This document shows positions 22,650 through 36,126 of a stretch of DNA of 64,000 bases, piece by piece (the stretch's first letter is position 1; every line of letters starts with the position of its first letter). The translations under genes were made by a program, and so were the position numbers. The stretch lies in contig JAHRBS010000010.1 in assembly GCA_024305745.1 (NCBI GenBank), positions 1,185,501 to 1,249,500 of the forward strand. The letters are read 5' to 3'. This DNA is from Polyporus tsugae (taxonomy: Eukaryota > Basidiomycota > Agaricomycetes > Polyporales > Polyporaceae). Below the pieces are notes generated by a model that worked only from the letters and a program-made list of their open reading frames with translations, was not told the origin of the DNA and made no database searches.

Positions 22650-23676
22650 TTACACGGACTCGAGGACCTCAGGCTCCTTGAAGTCCTTGACTACACGAGT
22701 GCCAGTCTCCTACAAGGCACAAATTATTAGTCCAACATCCAGAGCGAAACATCATGTCACGGATAGGATGAGAGACTGGGACTCACGTCTGTCGACTCGC
22801 CGTGGAGCTCAAGAAGCTTCGACATGTCGAACTTCGGTGCCTTGAGGATCTTGGCTTTGTGAACGTACACGTTCTGCAGGGGGTAGATGCTCCTCGCCGC
22901 CTTCTCAATCTCACGGCCAATCGCCTCCGGAACGAATTTCTGCACAAGCTCCTTCAAGTCGCAACTCGTCGCCTCCCGGGTCATGATCTCGAACATCTTT
23001 TTCCGGATCTCCCGGATCTGCGAAGACATTGCATAGGTGGTCTTGCGGACCTGCGATGGCCGACGCTTGGTGAAGCCGATCGCAAAGAGGCGGAGGAGGT
23101 AGCCGTCGGTCGTCTTGACATCGACATGCGCCTCGATGAGGGTTTGCCACTTGCGAACAAGAGAGCGGAGCTTGTCCGAAGTGAAGCTCATTCCATGGAA
23201 GTTGGTGAGGCAGTTCTTGCCCTGGACCTCGTCGACCCGGAGCTTGATCTTGCGGAAGGACTGCTCCTCGTCCTTGTTGAGGTCAGCGAGGGAAACTTCG
23301 ATGATACGGCCCTTCAAAGAGTCGTTGGCATTCCCTGGATGCCTGATAAGACAGGGCTTTGGGGAAAGAAGAAGAGTGGGGTTGCGTACGAAGACCCTGA
23401 GACCTGTTGGCGAGAGTCTTGCCGACGTTTTTGACCTCGAATATTGAGGGGGCCTTAATGTCGTACCAGTCTAAGGACACATGCGTTCAACACCGGATCT
23501 GAATAAATACAGAAAGTAAGACTCACCCTTGCGGGAGAAGGGGTCGACGACCTTCTTCTTGATACCCTTCTTGCCCTTGGACAAACGCTTGTTCTGTACA
23601 CGGATAGCAGTCAGACCTTGGACTCCAGCGACATCCAATCCTCTGGGATCGCGCGACACACCTTTCCTACGGCCAT
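22650..23676 (-). CDS. RPS1: 40S ribosomal protein eS1 (S3a)
   Basis: Several exons give a complete eS1, a core protein of the small ribosomal subunit near the mRNA exit. The first exon is only MAVGK; the second has [20 protein letters not shown]; then [100 protein letters not shown] and [20 protein letters not shown]. The last exon ends [10 protein letters not shown]. Short first exon and many small introns are typical for fungal ribosomal protein genes. It shares a 206-base divergent promoter with ATG10. Confidence 0.95.
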
Positions 23677-23882
23677 GGTGGATCAAGTGAAGGGATGCGG
23701 CTGAGGAAGACCGCGAAGAGGGGGAGCCGGCAGTTGGACGGGCGGGGTTTTGGGATGCGTGAGTGGTGCACCAGGCGCGCAAGCGACCAGGCAAGGCTGT
23801 GGGAATCTACTTCGGTGGCTTGAACCTTATTTCTGCAGCTGTATAGTGAAGTTTCTCACGCTCCGTCGCTCTATATGATAAT

Positions 23883-24643
23883 ATGGCCACCACTCTCTCC
23901 CGCTCTCAGTTCGACCAGGCGTGCAAGGCCTATGTTGATGCTCATCCCAATGCACGTCTTTCCGAGATAAAACGCAATCCGTCTGGCTGGGTCTGGAGTG
24001 AACACCCTGTGCGCCCTTTCCAATCCCCTTCCAAACGCTTCATCTCACGAAGGCCAGTACATCGCTAACCTCGGCTATCTCTCGAGAACGGTTCACCTTC
24101 CCCCCAAAGCTGCCCACTCTGGCGATCCAGGTGATGGGGATAGTCTGGTTGAGCTAGTTGCGGAGGACGATGATGCGATACTCGACACATCGGAGGAACT
24201 TCTCACATGCAAGCAGTATATCGTCCTGTCTGCTACGTTCGAAGTCCCAACATTTTACTTCACGTTGCACGACGCAAGTGCGTGTATATTGCAGCGTTCT
24301 CGTTTCCTTCCTGATGACAGGAGCCAATACAGGCGGATCTCCGTTGTCGCTAGAAGAGATCTTAAAATCTTCTCTCTTCCGACCGCACACCCTCCCATTG
24401 GCCGACGGACACACATTCGCCGTGACGCTACCAGAGTCTTCCTTCGCACTGCTATCGCAAGGAGACCATCCGACGCTCGGCACTCCATCGTGGTACTTCC
24501 ATCCATGTCACACAGCTGACGTGGTTGGGGAGATCTTGGCAGAAATTGGGGCCGGTCGAGAGGATGGGTTGCGGTGGCTGGAGGCATGGTTCATGGTGAT
24601 GGGAAACATTGTGGACTTCTTTGCGGGAAGTGTAGCATTATAA
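23883..24643 (+). CDS. ATG10: Autophagy E2-like enzyme Atg10
   Basis: A protein of about 200 residues with the features of Atg10, the E2-like enzyme that passes the ubiquitin-like Atg12 to Atg5 in autophagosome formation. It starts MATTLSRSQFDQACKAYVDA, continues NPSGWVWSQYIANLGYLSRT over a 55-base intron (from about 23999), then EELLTCKQYIVLSATFEVPT and FYFTLHDA. After a second intron, SPLSLEEILKSSLFRPHTLP and SLLSQGDHPTLG-like residues lead to PSWYFHPCHTADVVGEILAE, in which the HPC cysteine is the expected catalytic residue. It ends MVMGNIVDFFAGSVAL. Length and motif order fit the family. Confidence 0.88.
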
Positions 24644-26597
<1,954 letters not shown>

Positions 26598-27142
26598 CTC
26601 TAGTCTCTTGCATCACATCATGTACGCTATCGCATCGCTATCATCATATTCTTTCATCCTCTTGTATTGTGGATACCCTGCCGTTCTGCCGATCTCTGTT
26701 CCTGAGCGTGGTTTAGACGTGTGATTGCACAGCTGTTTTCATCTATTGCAGGGCGGATACGAGCAGGGTAATAAGGGCCGAACCGCGAGCGGAGCCCCGT
26801 TAGTCATATTGCACTCTTTCTATCGACGACGGTGCGCGTGTGAGTGGTTTTTGTTCACGGCATGTTCTATCTACGTCTTATCTTACGCCCATGTCCCAGG
26901 TCCTGCGACTCGGCAGGATGATATGACTGCCCAAAGTCACCACGCCAGCCGCATCCCACACTAGATAAGTTAGCAGAATGCGCTTGGCTGGCGTTGTGGT
27001 CATCTGCGGCCTCCGGATGCGCTAGGACATATATGCCGGGATGGACGTCCCGGTTCAATTTGAGAGGGAGGCAAACTTTACGTCTCTCCCCCAACTAAGG
27101 CTTCTCCCAGAGTACTCCCCCGCGTTCTAGCCGACTCGGATC
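26598..27142. other. Intergenic, no gene seen
   Basis: Between the thiolase 3' end and the first MFS permease. The frames present are short and carry no recognisable domain. Confidence 0.4.
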
Positions 27143-29616
27143 ATGGCTTCGTTACACGCTCGGAACTCTACAGAGAAGCGCGAGTTCGACGCGATTGGCA
27201 CCGTCTCGGTCGTCGAGAGCACCGACGGAGATGAGGCGCTGCGCCTCGTGGGCAAGGAGCGGACGGCGCAGTTCAGCGAAGAGTACAACAGGAAGCTGAG
27301 AAGAAAGCTGGTGCGTATGATTGGATGGTGAGGCAGAGGTTTCCGCGAGGGTAACCGCGGGTCTTTTGTACAGGATCTGATCATCCCTCCGTTATGCGCT
27401 GCTGTTTACTTCACGCAATTCTTGTGGGTTTTTAAGTTGGTGTGCGCGAGGGTTGTCCTGATGGGTCGAGCAGGGACAAGACCTCGCTCAACTACGCGAG
27501 GTAGGCGAAAGCTCGTCATGTAAGGGTCCGTATACTTCCTGATCTGGTTCACAGTATCATGGGCTTCCCTATTACGGGTCAGGTACGGCCTTCCTCCTCG
27601 AGCATATCGCCGGAAGAACCGACGACCTTGCTTGATTAGAAATACAACCTGGTTTCGCTGGCATTTTACCTCGGTAAGCAGTTAGTCACGGTCGTATAGC
27701 CAAGCTTGAATTCATATTTTCTTCAGGGTTCCTTGTTTGGGAGTTCCCCACAGTGTATATATCTCAGAAGTTGCGGGTACGTCTAGCGGCACATGTGGAA
27801 CGACCCACTCGCTAACCGCCACTGAAGGTCGCGAAGTACCTGGGAGTCAACATCATCGCCTGGGGTATCATCCTCATGTGCCATGCAGCGGCTTCGTCCT
27901 TCGGAGCATTCTTCGCGTTGCGCTTCTTGCTAGGTACCTGTTACTGACACTTTAATCCAAACGATATACCTGACTCTGTTCTAGGGATGTGCGAGAGTTG
28001 TGTCGCACCGATTCTCATTCTGATCATTTCGATGTTCTACAGGAAGGATGAGCAGGTGTGTGGATGCTTAGACGGCGCGAACCCCGACTAGAGCTGACGA
28101 TGGCATAGGCGACACGCATATCGTGGTTCTATGTTATGGTGAGTAACTCCTTCCGCCAAGCGTGGTCTGTATTGGGGCGGGCGCTCACTAGGTTTCATAG
28201 AACGGTATGCCCCTTGCGGTGTTCTGTTTCAGAGTCAATCCCCTCACTATTCCCAGGTCTCACCCAAGTTTTCGGCGGTTTCATCGCGTACGGAATCTCG
28301 TTCGACGACGGCCGCATCCTCGCGCCATACAAGATCATCTATATTGTGCTTGGCGGCCTCGCCATCCTGGTTGGGGTGTGCGTTGTGATCTGGCTGCCCG
28401 ACTCCCCGGTCCACGCCCGTGTCCTGACGAAGGAGGAGCGTGTTGCTGCCCTCGAGCGGGTCCGAGATGATCAAGGCGGCACAGAGAACAAGACGCTAAA
28501 GAAGGACCAGGTCATCGAGGCGCTCACAGACATTCGTACGTGGCTGATCGCGTTGACGACGTTGTTGAGTGAGTGCTACCACACTAAAGACTATGAGACG
28601 GTGGCGCTCAGCTCTCTTTAGCCAGCATTCCTAACGGTGGTTTGAGCAACTGTACGTGATCACGGCATGCCCATGCAGGATCATGCTCATGCTGTCCACA
28701 GTCAGCAACCTCATCATTAAGAGCTTCGGTTATACGTGAGTGTTCCACTCCTGTATTGTATTTCCTGTTGCCGAATCCTCGTAATGGTTAGGTCGAAACA
28801 AACATTGATCTTATCCACTCCCGGGGGACTGGTTGCGAGCGTGACCACACTGCTGTGTGGCTGGTATTCCGATAGGAAGGTAAGTCGATCGAGAATACGT
28901 TCTTTCATCCGCACTGATCGACCGTTGCACAGAATGAACGGATGATCCCCATCGTCTTCTGCCTCATCCCCACCATAGTCGGTTCAGCGATGCTCATCGG
29001 GCTGAACAACTCCGGGAACAAGGGTGCTCTCCTCTTTGGTTAGTTCCAACTCACTCTCCTGTCGGGTTATGGTGTTGACGTGATGCGGTGACTGACCTGA
29101 CTAGCGACCTACTTGATCGGGACCTTTGGGAGCGCTTTGTCATCCGTGTATGCGTACAACGCAAGTAACACGAGCGGGCACACCAAAAAGGTATACCATC
29201 TCCCGAACTTCATGGTTGCATCATTTGCTGAGAAAGTCGTTCAAGAATACCATTAACGCGATCACCCTGGTAATGTTCGGCATAGGCAATGTCATCGGCA
29301 CCGAGATCTTCCAGCCCAAGGACGCCCCTGCTTACATCCCCGGAAAGATCGCCATCATGGTCCTGCTAACCGTGCAGCTGTTCGTCTCGTTCCTGTTGCG
29401 TTGGATTAACCTCCGGTTTAACGCCAAGAAGAAAGGGCGTTTAGAGGAGGAGAAGGCGAAGCGAGGCTGGACGGATGAGGATGTTCAGAAGGAGCGCGAG
29501 CGACACGCGTTCCTGGACCTGACGGACAAGCAGTATGTTGCTGGGCCATTCTGCGCATCTTCTGGCGAGGCGCTGACCGGTCATGCAGGAATATCTTCTT
29601 CGTGTACACTGGGTAA
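27143..29616 (+). CDS. MFS transporter, Dal5-type allantoate/anion:cation symporter family, copy 1
   Basis: A gene with about fourteen exons for a 12-helix permease. N-terminal cytosolic part MASLHARNSTEKREFDAIGT, then DLIIPPLCAAVYFTQFL, DKTSLNYASIMGFPITGQ, NLVSLAFYLGFLVWEFPTVY, LGVNIIAWGIILMCHAAASS, FGAFFALRFLLGMCESCVAP and ILILIISMFYRKDEQ. The central loop has SPVHARVLTKEERVAALERV and RDDQGGTENKTLKKDQ; the second half includes KQTLILSTPGGLVASVTTLL, YNASNTSGHTKK and PKDAPAYIPGKIAIMVLLTV. It ends LDLTDKQ plus NIFFVYTG. Substrates in this family are allantoate, nicotinate, ureidosuccinate or related organic anions; the substrate here cannot be read from sequence. The next gene is its close paralog. 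Confidence 0.85.
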
Positions 29617-30089
29617 TGTAATGGACATGAAACCCTGGAGTTTTGGCGCAGTTATTCAAGTTCACATTATCTTGTGCCGGAAATTGTGTCGTCCGCGTAA
29701 CATTCAACCCATCGATATCAACGCCGGCCCGCATTCGAAGAATAATAAACCAAAAAACAATTGAACACACGTTACGTTTGTGTGTCATTGGGGCAGTAGT
29801 CGAAGATGCATTCGCACGCGAGGAGGTCAGCGTGCACCTCATGGGACGCCGAACCCGTGTCTCGACCTTCAACCAGGGCGATAGGCAGCCCTTCGTTATC
29901 ATCGAGCCTATATCAGCGCGTGAGTGCTCTCGAACACTTCCTGCATCCTGCTGCAATCATTGGGCTAAGATTAGACCCAAACGCTCGTATAGTGACCTTC
30001 GCCTTGCAATCATCTTGGTCACAAGATATGGCCAAACTCCCTTAAGAAGTCTCTGGGAGCAGGAAATTGGCCTCCCTATCTCCCGACCC
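29617..30089. other. Spacer between the paired permeases
   Basis: The 473-base spacer contains no supported gene. It must hold the first permease's 3' end and the second's promoter. Confidence 0.4.
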
Positions 30090-32475
30090 ATGCCCACCAT
30101 GGACTCCGGCGAGCTCAAAGACGAAAAGACCCATCACACGGTGACTGTCGCGAATGCACACTCTGCCCTCGACTTCAGGGACAAGGACGAAGCACTGCGG
30201 CTTGTAGGGCTGGAAAGAACTGTAGTGTTCTCCGAAGAGTACTACGCGAAGCTGAAGAGGAAGCTTGTGAGTGCGTTACAATCTCGGCGAGGTTTTCAAA
30301 CAGTGACGCTTGCCACCCGGCAGGACTTTGTTATTCCTCCATTATGCATGTCCGTGTACTTCACCCAGTTCATGTGAGTCTGAACTTGCTCTTATCAGAC
30401 AGGTAACTGATACATTTGTGCAGGGACAAGACTGCCTTAAGTTATGCCAGGTGGAGCTTTCGCGGCAGTCACCTTTTACAGCCCAGTGCTGACCAGTTTC
30501 CGCCAGCATCATGGGCTTCCCCGTCACTGGCCAGGGATATAACCTTGTCGCACTTTCATTCTACATTGGTGAGGAAGTTTTAACTGCATGCCGCGAACGG
30601 CATTGTGCATCTAACATACATCATATTCTAGGTTTTTTGATATGGGTCTTTCCATCCATGTACATCGCGCAAAGACTCCGACTGGGAAAGTACCTTGGGG
30701 CAAATATCGTCGCATGGGGCACGGTAATGATGCTTCATGTGCTTCCGAAATCCTTCGGAGGTTTCTTCGCGTTACGACTCTTACTAGGTACGGTGCCAGT
30801 TCTACTTGTCGCGCATGCATAACCTCCAGGTCGACTGTCGCTCAGGAATGCTGGAGAGCTGCGTCGCACCTATCCTGATTCTCATCATATCTATGTTTTA
30901 CAAGAAGAATGAGCAGGTGCGTTGTTCTCTACGCACTTTGCGGAATGACACACATTTCACGCATCCACAGGGCAGTCGAATCGGTTGGTTCTACATGGCT
31001 GTATGCGCATCAAAACTCGCAAAACCGAGACGAGGGCTGATCGTTTTAACAGAATGGCTGTGCTGGGATCATTGGCGGGTTCTTTGCTTATGTACGTTCC
31101 ATTGATTTCCCAGCCTTCACACAGCGTCCGACATTCATCGTTACAGGGCGTTTCCTTCATCCCCGACCGCGGGTTCGCCCCATGGAAAATCATCTACCTG
31201 TTACTCGGGGCACTCGCTATCGGTGTGGGCGTCGCCGTCCTCTTGTTTATGCCGGACTCCCCAGCGAATGCAATGCTGTTGACCAGAGAGGAACGGATAG
31301 CAGCAATCGAGCGCATCCGTGACGAGCAAGGCGGTACAGAGAACAAACGACTCAAGAAGGAGCAGGTTGTCGAGGCGTTGCTAGATATCAGGACTTGGTT
31401 GATCGTCCTAGCCACTCTGCTGAGTACGGTTCTCACCAATGACAGATGTCTCGTACTTGACTGACGAGGATCTGTAGCGAACGTTCCCAACGGAGGATTG
31501 GCTAACTGTATGTCAAGCATCGCTTTAGTTGGGATACTACTGACTCCGGCTTTCAGTCACAAACATTATCGTCAAGGTGTGCGGGGTTAGACTTTTCTCT
31601 GCGGTTATACATGTTCACCCATCATCGGCGCATCTTAGGGCTTTGGGTATACGTGAGTATCGGTTCCCCCAATACTTGAAGTGATCGGACTGACGAATTT
31701 GTATCCAGGACGAAGCAAACGTTGATCCTCTCGACACCGGGAGGGGTTATTGGCATTGCTAGCGCGATCATCTGTGGATGGTACTCTGACAGAGCGGTAT
31801 GCAGTCCGTCCTCGGAGTTTTTTCATCCCATACTAACACGACTACTTGAAGGGTGAACGCATGTTGCCAATCGTCTGGTCTTTGATCCCCACTTTAGCTG
31901 GTGCGGGAATGTTAGTCGGATTGAACTCTTCCGGCCAGAAAGGAGCAATACTCTTCGGTAGGCACGACATGTTTCAAGACCGGTCTACACACCCTTGATG
32001 ACATGTCATTGGCAGCAACATGGATCATCGGAACGTACGGTTCCTCCCTCGCGATCATCTATGCCTACAATGCCTCGAATACCTCCGGACATACGAAGAA
32101 AGTGACCGTCAACGCCATGACGCTTGCAGCGTTCTGCGTCGCGAATATCGTCGGCACAGAAACCTTCCTTCCGAAGGACGCACCTCGCTATTTGCCCGGC
32201 AAGATATCGATCCTTGTGCTGCTCACTGCACAGTTGGGGCTGTGCTTCGTTATACGATGGGTGAATTTGTGGATGAACAAGAAGAAGAAGCGGGCGTTGG
32301 AGGAGCTGAAGCGGAGGAATGGGTGGACTGACGAGGACGTGAAGCGGGAGAGGGAGAGGGCCGCTTTCGCGGACATGACGGACAAACAGTGAGTGTGTTC
32401 CGCCGGCCCTTCATCGCAGGTGGGCTGATATTGTACATGCTCCATAGAAACCCGTTCTTTGAATATACTGCTTAA
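30090..32475 (+). CDS. MFS transporter, Dal5-type family, copy 2
   Basis: Tandem paralog of the preceding permease with matching exon structure. It begins MPTMDSGELKDEKTHHTVTV, then ALRLVGLERTVVFSEEYYAK, DFVIPPLCMSVYFTQFM, SYASIMGFPVTGQ, NLVALSFYIGFLIWVFPSMY, FGGFFALRLLLGMLESCVAP and MFYKKNEQGSRIGWFYM. The loop reads LTREERIAAIERIRDEQGGT and ENKRLKKEQVVEALL; later come KQTLILSTPGGVIGIASAII, CGWYSDRAGERMLPIVW, YNASNTSGHTKKVTVNAMTL and PKDAPRYLPGKISILVLLTA. The last exon codes NPFFEYTA. Two in-frame ATGs lie at 30090 and 30099; I took the first. Both copies look intact and can both be active. Divergence in helices may mean different substrate or expression. Confidence 0.85.
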
Positions 32476-32705
32476 TTACAGTAAGGGAGAGGAAAAACTT
32501 TTACACAGCTCCCAGTATGCACTTTTGTTGTATGCGACGAGTGCTATGACGTCACGCGTCGTCGGCGCAGTCTCTGACATCGACGGATTGGGCAATCGTC
32601 CTTTTCGGATTCGTGTATGGTTCGCAAAACAACCACATGTGATTCGTGAAACTACCCACATACGCGGTACCCCTCCTAGTGGCGACTATAAGTACCTGTT
32701 GTCTA

Positions 32706-35702
32706 ATGAGCTCGATCTCTGTCCACGACGCTTGTCTTCCCACACTCAGCTCTCCTAACCTCCGCAAGCTGGACTCCTCCAAACTCGACAAGGATCGCTT
32801 TCTCCATTCCTACATCCGCTCTCAGGAAGCCTATCTATCGAGCTATGCACTCGAGGGAAAGTCCGTCGTCGTATCCTGGAATGTCGAAGAGACGGATGTC
32901 CCGCCGAAGAAGATTGCCAGAAACGTAGAGTTGGAGAGTGGGTTCGGGACGCCGATATTGAAGCCGCGCGCAGCCATCATGAGAAAGGCCAACGCCGAGG
33001 CGCAGGACATCAAACAAGCTCGCGCACGGCAGAAGGTCGGGAAGGGGAACGAGCACAGAGAGGCTTCAGAGAGTGTGGAGATGACCGAGGAGAATACGGC
33101 GACCCGCGGAGAACGAGACGACAACCGAGGCGTCGGGGGCTCCAGAGCGGCCAAACGGGCGCGCACGAAGGAAGAGAGGTCTACCTCGACACAGAAGGAG
33201 AAAGTTCCCGCTGGAAGCACGCCGAAGGAAAAGGTGTCGCGGAACCCCCCTGCGCAAGGCCGTGGGCGAGACCCCAACAGCGAAGAAGAGTATCGTAACC
33301 GTGAGTTCGGCCCTTCCGAATGTGATCAGGGAGACACATGTATTCAGGCGAACACGTACAGGGCTCACAGAACGGCGAGAACGTAGACGTGCAAAGAAAG
33401 CGATAGTCGAACCTAAACCCGACCCTCCGGCAAGCGACACCTCCAGCAACGACAGCGACGATGGGAAGAAGAGGAAGAAATCGAAGGGGAAGAAAGGGAA
33501 GGGGTTGAGTATACCCGCAGGGCTCGCTCTGATGCACGGGTTCTCTGCTACGAATATTGGGAAGAATCGCCTGACGGTGAGCGTCCTGTAATAATGTCTT
33601 GAGAGGCGTACCAACAGTTGGGACAACTACCAGCTTGAACCAGCCATCGGTGTGTTCAACAAGGGCAAGGCGTCCGCAAGGACGAAGGTGAAGAAAGCGA
33701 AGGAAAGGAGTGAGGATCTCATACTTCGCGCGATGGCTACATTAGGCTTGACAGTGAACCAGAGCCACCGAGCAAGGCGAAGATGTTCTCCGAGAATTGG
33801 TTCTTGGGCAAGACCGAGGCAACCAGTCGGAAAGCGGCGTCGACTAGCAGTCAATCAAGCGGGTCTAACCACCATGTCGAGCCTGAGCCAGAAACCGCCT
33901 CCCCTGCGGCGGTGCGCAGCCCGGGCAAGACCAAATCCTCGAATGGGAGGATCCAGAAGCACAAGCGTCCGAGGTCTCCGAGCACCGTCGACGCTTCGCC
34001 GGACGAAGAAGCGGCACCTCAAGACCAGGTCCGGCTCGTGAAGAAGCGCAAGACAGAGAGGGCAAATTCTCCAATGTGGGACATCGAGCTGGAAGATGGC
34101 CAGCTACTCTCCGATTCGCATTCAGATCCGCATGGTCCCTCCGAAAGCGAAACGAAGGTTGCCGGAACCTTGTTGCTAGATACCCGTGCATTCAGTTCAA
34201 GATGGGCGATACCCAAGGACAAGGACGACTCACTCCCAACGGGACAGGCGATCAAGATGACTGAATGCGCCGCGGAATCTCAGGACGACCACCAGTCAGA
34301 TGGCGCCTCGACGATTGATCCTTCACATTCCGCCTCCCAGGTCGCCTATCGTGGTACGACCTTTTCTCGGTTCTTTCCTCGCCCAAGTGGCACCCAGGGC
34401 GAGAGTGTTGCCAGAGAAGACTCGGTTTGCCACAATGACGCCGCGACCGTGCAACCTGCCTCGCGCCAAAGGGACCCGCCCGACGATCCTGACAACACCG
34501 TTCAGAGCAGAATGGTTCATCCTGCTTGGGATATGCCTATTGATTCGTTAGACACGTTGCACCAGGATCGCGCAGAGTCCCTTCTCTCTCCCGCAAGAGC
34601 ACCATCTGGACTCCCTCTGGTTCGCGACAAATCACCGCTTCCGGCAACTGCCCGTCCATCTTCATCCACCTCTTCTTCGAACTTCCGGCAGGAAGTGGTC
34701 CCTGGGGTATCTCGAGCAGACGCCTGCAACGTTAGCGCATCGCATGGTACCCACCCCGAATACGCTTCGTCGACGTCCTTGAATTTACCTCCATCGCCGC
34801 CACCGCCGCCTATTTTGATGGGTGGGATAGAGGCGACGGATTTCGAAGGTCAGGATGTCACATGCGCACACGACTGGACCACAGAGTTCCTTGGACTACT
34901 CGGCGACGATGCACCGACCGACTTGTTCCTCTCGAATGTGGCTAGACACGCAGGTTCACTCGAACGACCAACCATCGACGACGACGTTCTGGGAGCTCAT
35001 ACTGAACTTGCTGAGGAGGAACTTCCGACTTTTCTGGGCATCGATACTGAGGAGCTCGAAGACGAAGACACTCCCGGGGCGCTATACGATCCATATCTCG
35101 TCGAGGAAGAACCACTGCACGAAGTGGATCGTCTACAAGAGTATGCTTCGCAACACTATGGATCAGCAGCATCATCTTGGGACGGCACCGTAGCGGAGGA
35201 GTTCTACGACATACCGCATCCGCGCAAAAGGGTGAAGTTCTCTGACGACGTTCTTTGTTACGAGGACGACCGCGACATAGCCAATATCGAATCAGGAGAG
35301 GTCTGGACGTGCGAACTTGAACCTGGCATCAATGATCCGGAGAGCGATGGTTTGGGCGAGGTCGGTCTTTCCGAGTTTGGCGATCCCGACGGCCGGTCCG
35401 CAGGTACCTCCGACCCTGATCCCGCTCTCGTGGGCGCGAATTCCCAAGTCGAGCTTGCTGTGGCTGTGGAGGACGAGTCAAGTCAGCCCGAAGAGGAAGA
35501 GGATGGCGGGCAATCCGAGATTGAAGAGGAACGTTCCGTGCTGGGGTCCCTGCAGCGGTTCTCGCAGGGTCGGGCGTTGCTGATGGGGGTGGCCTCGGAA
35601 ATTGGGGTCGATGGTCTTGGGACGCGACAGCTGGGTGTGTCTGCGGTGGAAGAAGATGTAGCCAGGAGTTTGCGCGGACATTGGCGGCGACAAAGGTTTT
35701 AG
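32706..35702 (+). CDS. Large acidic disordered protein, unknown function
   Basis: Starts MSSISVHDACLPTLSSPNLR, then KLDKDRFLHSYIRSQEAYLS and WNVEETDVPPKKIARNVELE, a compact start that may fold. Basic Lys/Arg stretches follow (KKRKKSKGKKGKG) with an embedded block IPAGLALMHGFSATNIGKNR then LTLEPAIGVFNKGKASART over an intron at about 33577-33633. After the next intron the last exon, about 1.9 kb, is Ser/Pro/Asp-rich (EDGQLLSDSHSDPHGPSESE) and Asp/Glu-rich, ending EDVARSLRGHWRRQRF. Introns: about 33292-33351, 33577-33633 and one within 33660-33775 whose donor is uncertain. Basic clusters are consistent with nuclear location. The conserved-looking GLALMHGFSATNIGKNRLT block and the C-terminal end would be the best handles for homology. 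I do not recognise a family. Confidence 0.65.
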
Positions 35703-36126
35703 CCTCGGTCGAGCCCCAAGTTGGATTATGTGACTATTGCATGCAGGCGAGAGGTCGATGAGATGGGTCTTGACTGTATCAATCGCTGCAATTCATTTTT
35801 CTTTGCGCTGTGACTTGCGAGTGGGAAACGCAGCATGGAGAGGAGGTAATGAATGACCGCGGCCATGGCCCGAGTGGGCCGTCGTTGCGTCACTGCAGGA
35901 GTCACGCTGTGACCACGCGCGTTGTTTGGCGATATTTGTTCGGTGTTCCATGCGGTCACGACACTAAAGTAGTAGTCGCGTCACTGGACATGGGTAGAAG
36001 ATCCCCACGGCTTCCTTCCCATCCACCACCATATAGACATCTCTTACTTACGCGACGCACCCCTCAAACTCGACACTGACGCTTCCGACCTTCACTTCAG
36101 CGATCCGCTTCCTCGCACGCGCCGTC
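35703..36126. other. Upstream region of the first large GTPase gene
   Basis: No gene is supported. A pyrimidine-rich stretch runs into the GTPase start codon and an AT-rich CATATAGA at about 36030 could serve as a TATA-like element, 90 bases before the ATG. Confidence 0.35.

Noticed and set aside
33700..33720. Apparent stop codon in the large acidic protein
   Set aside because: It lies in a stretch bounded by usable GT and AG sites, and removing an intron restores the frame into the long last exon, so no frameshift needs to be invoked.
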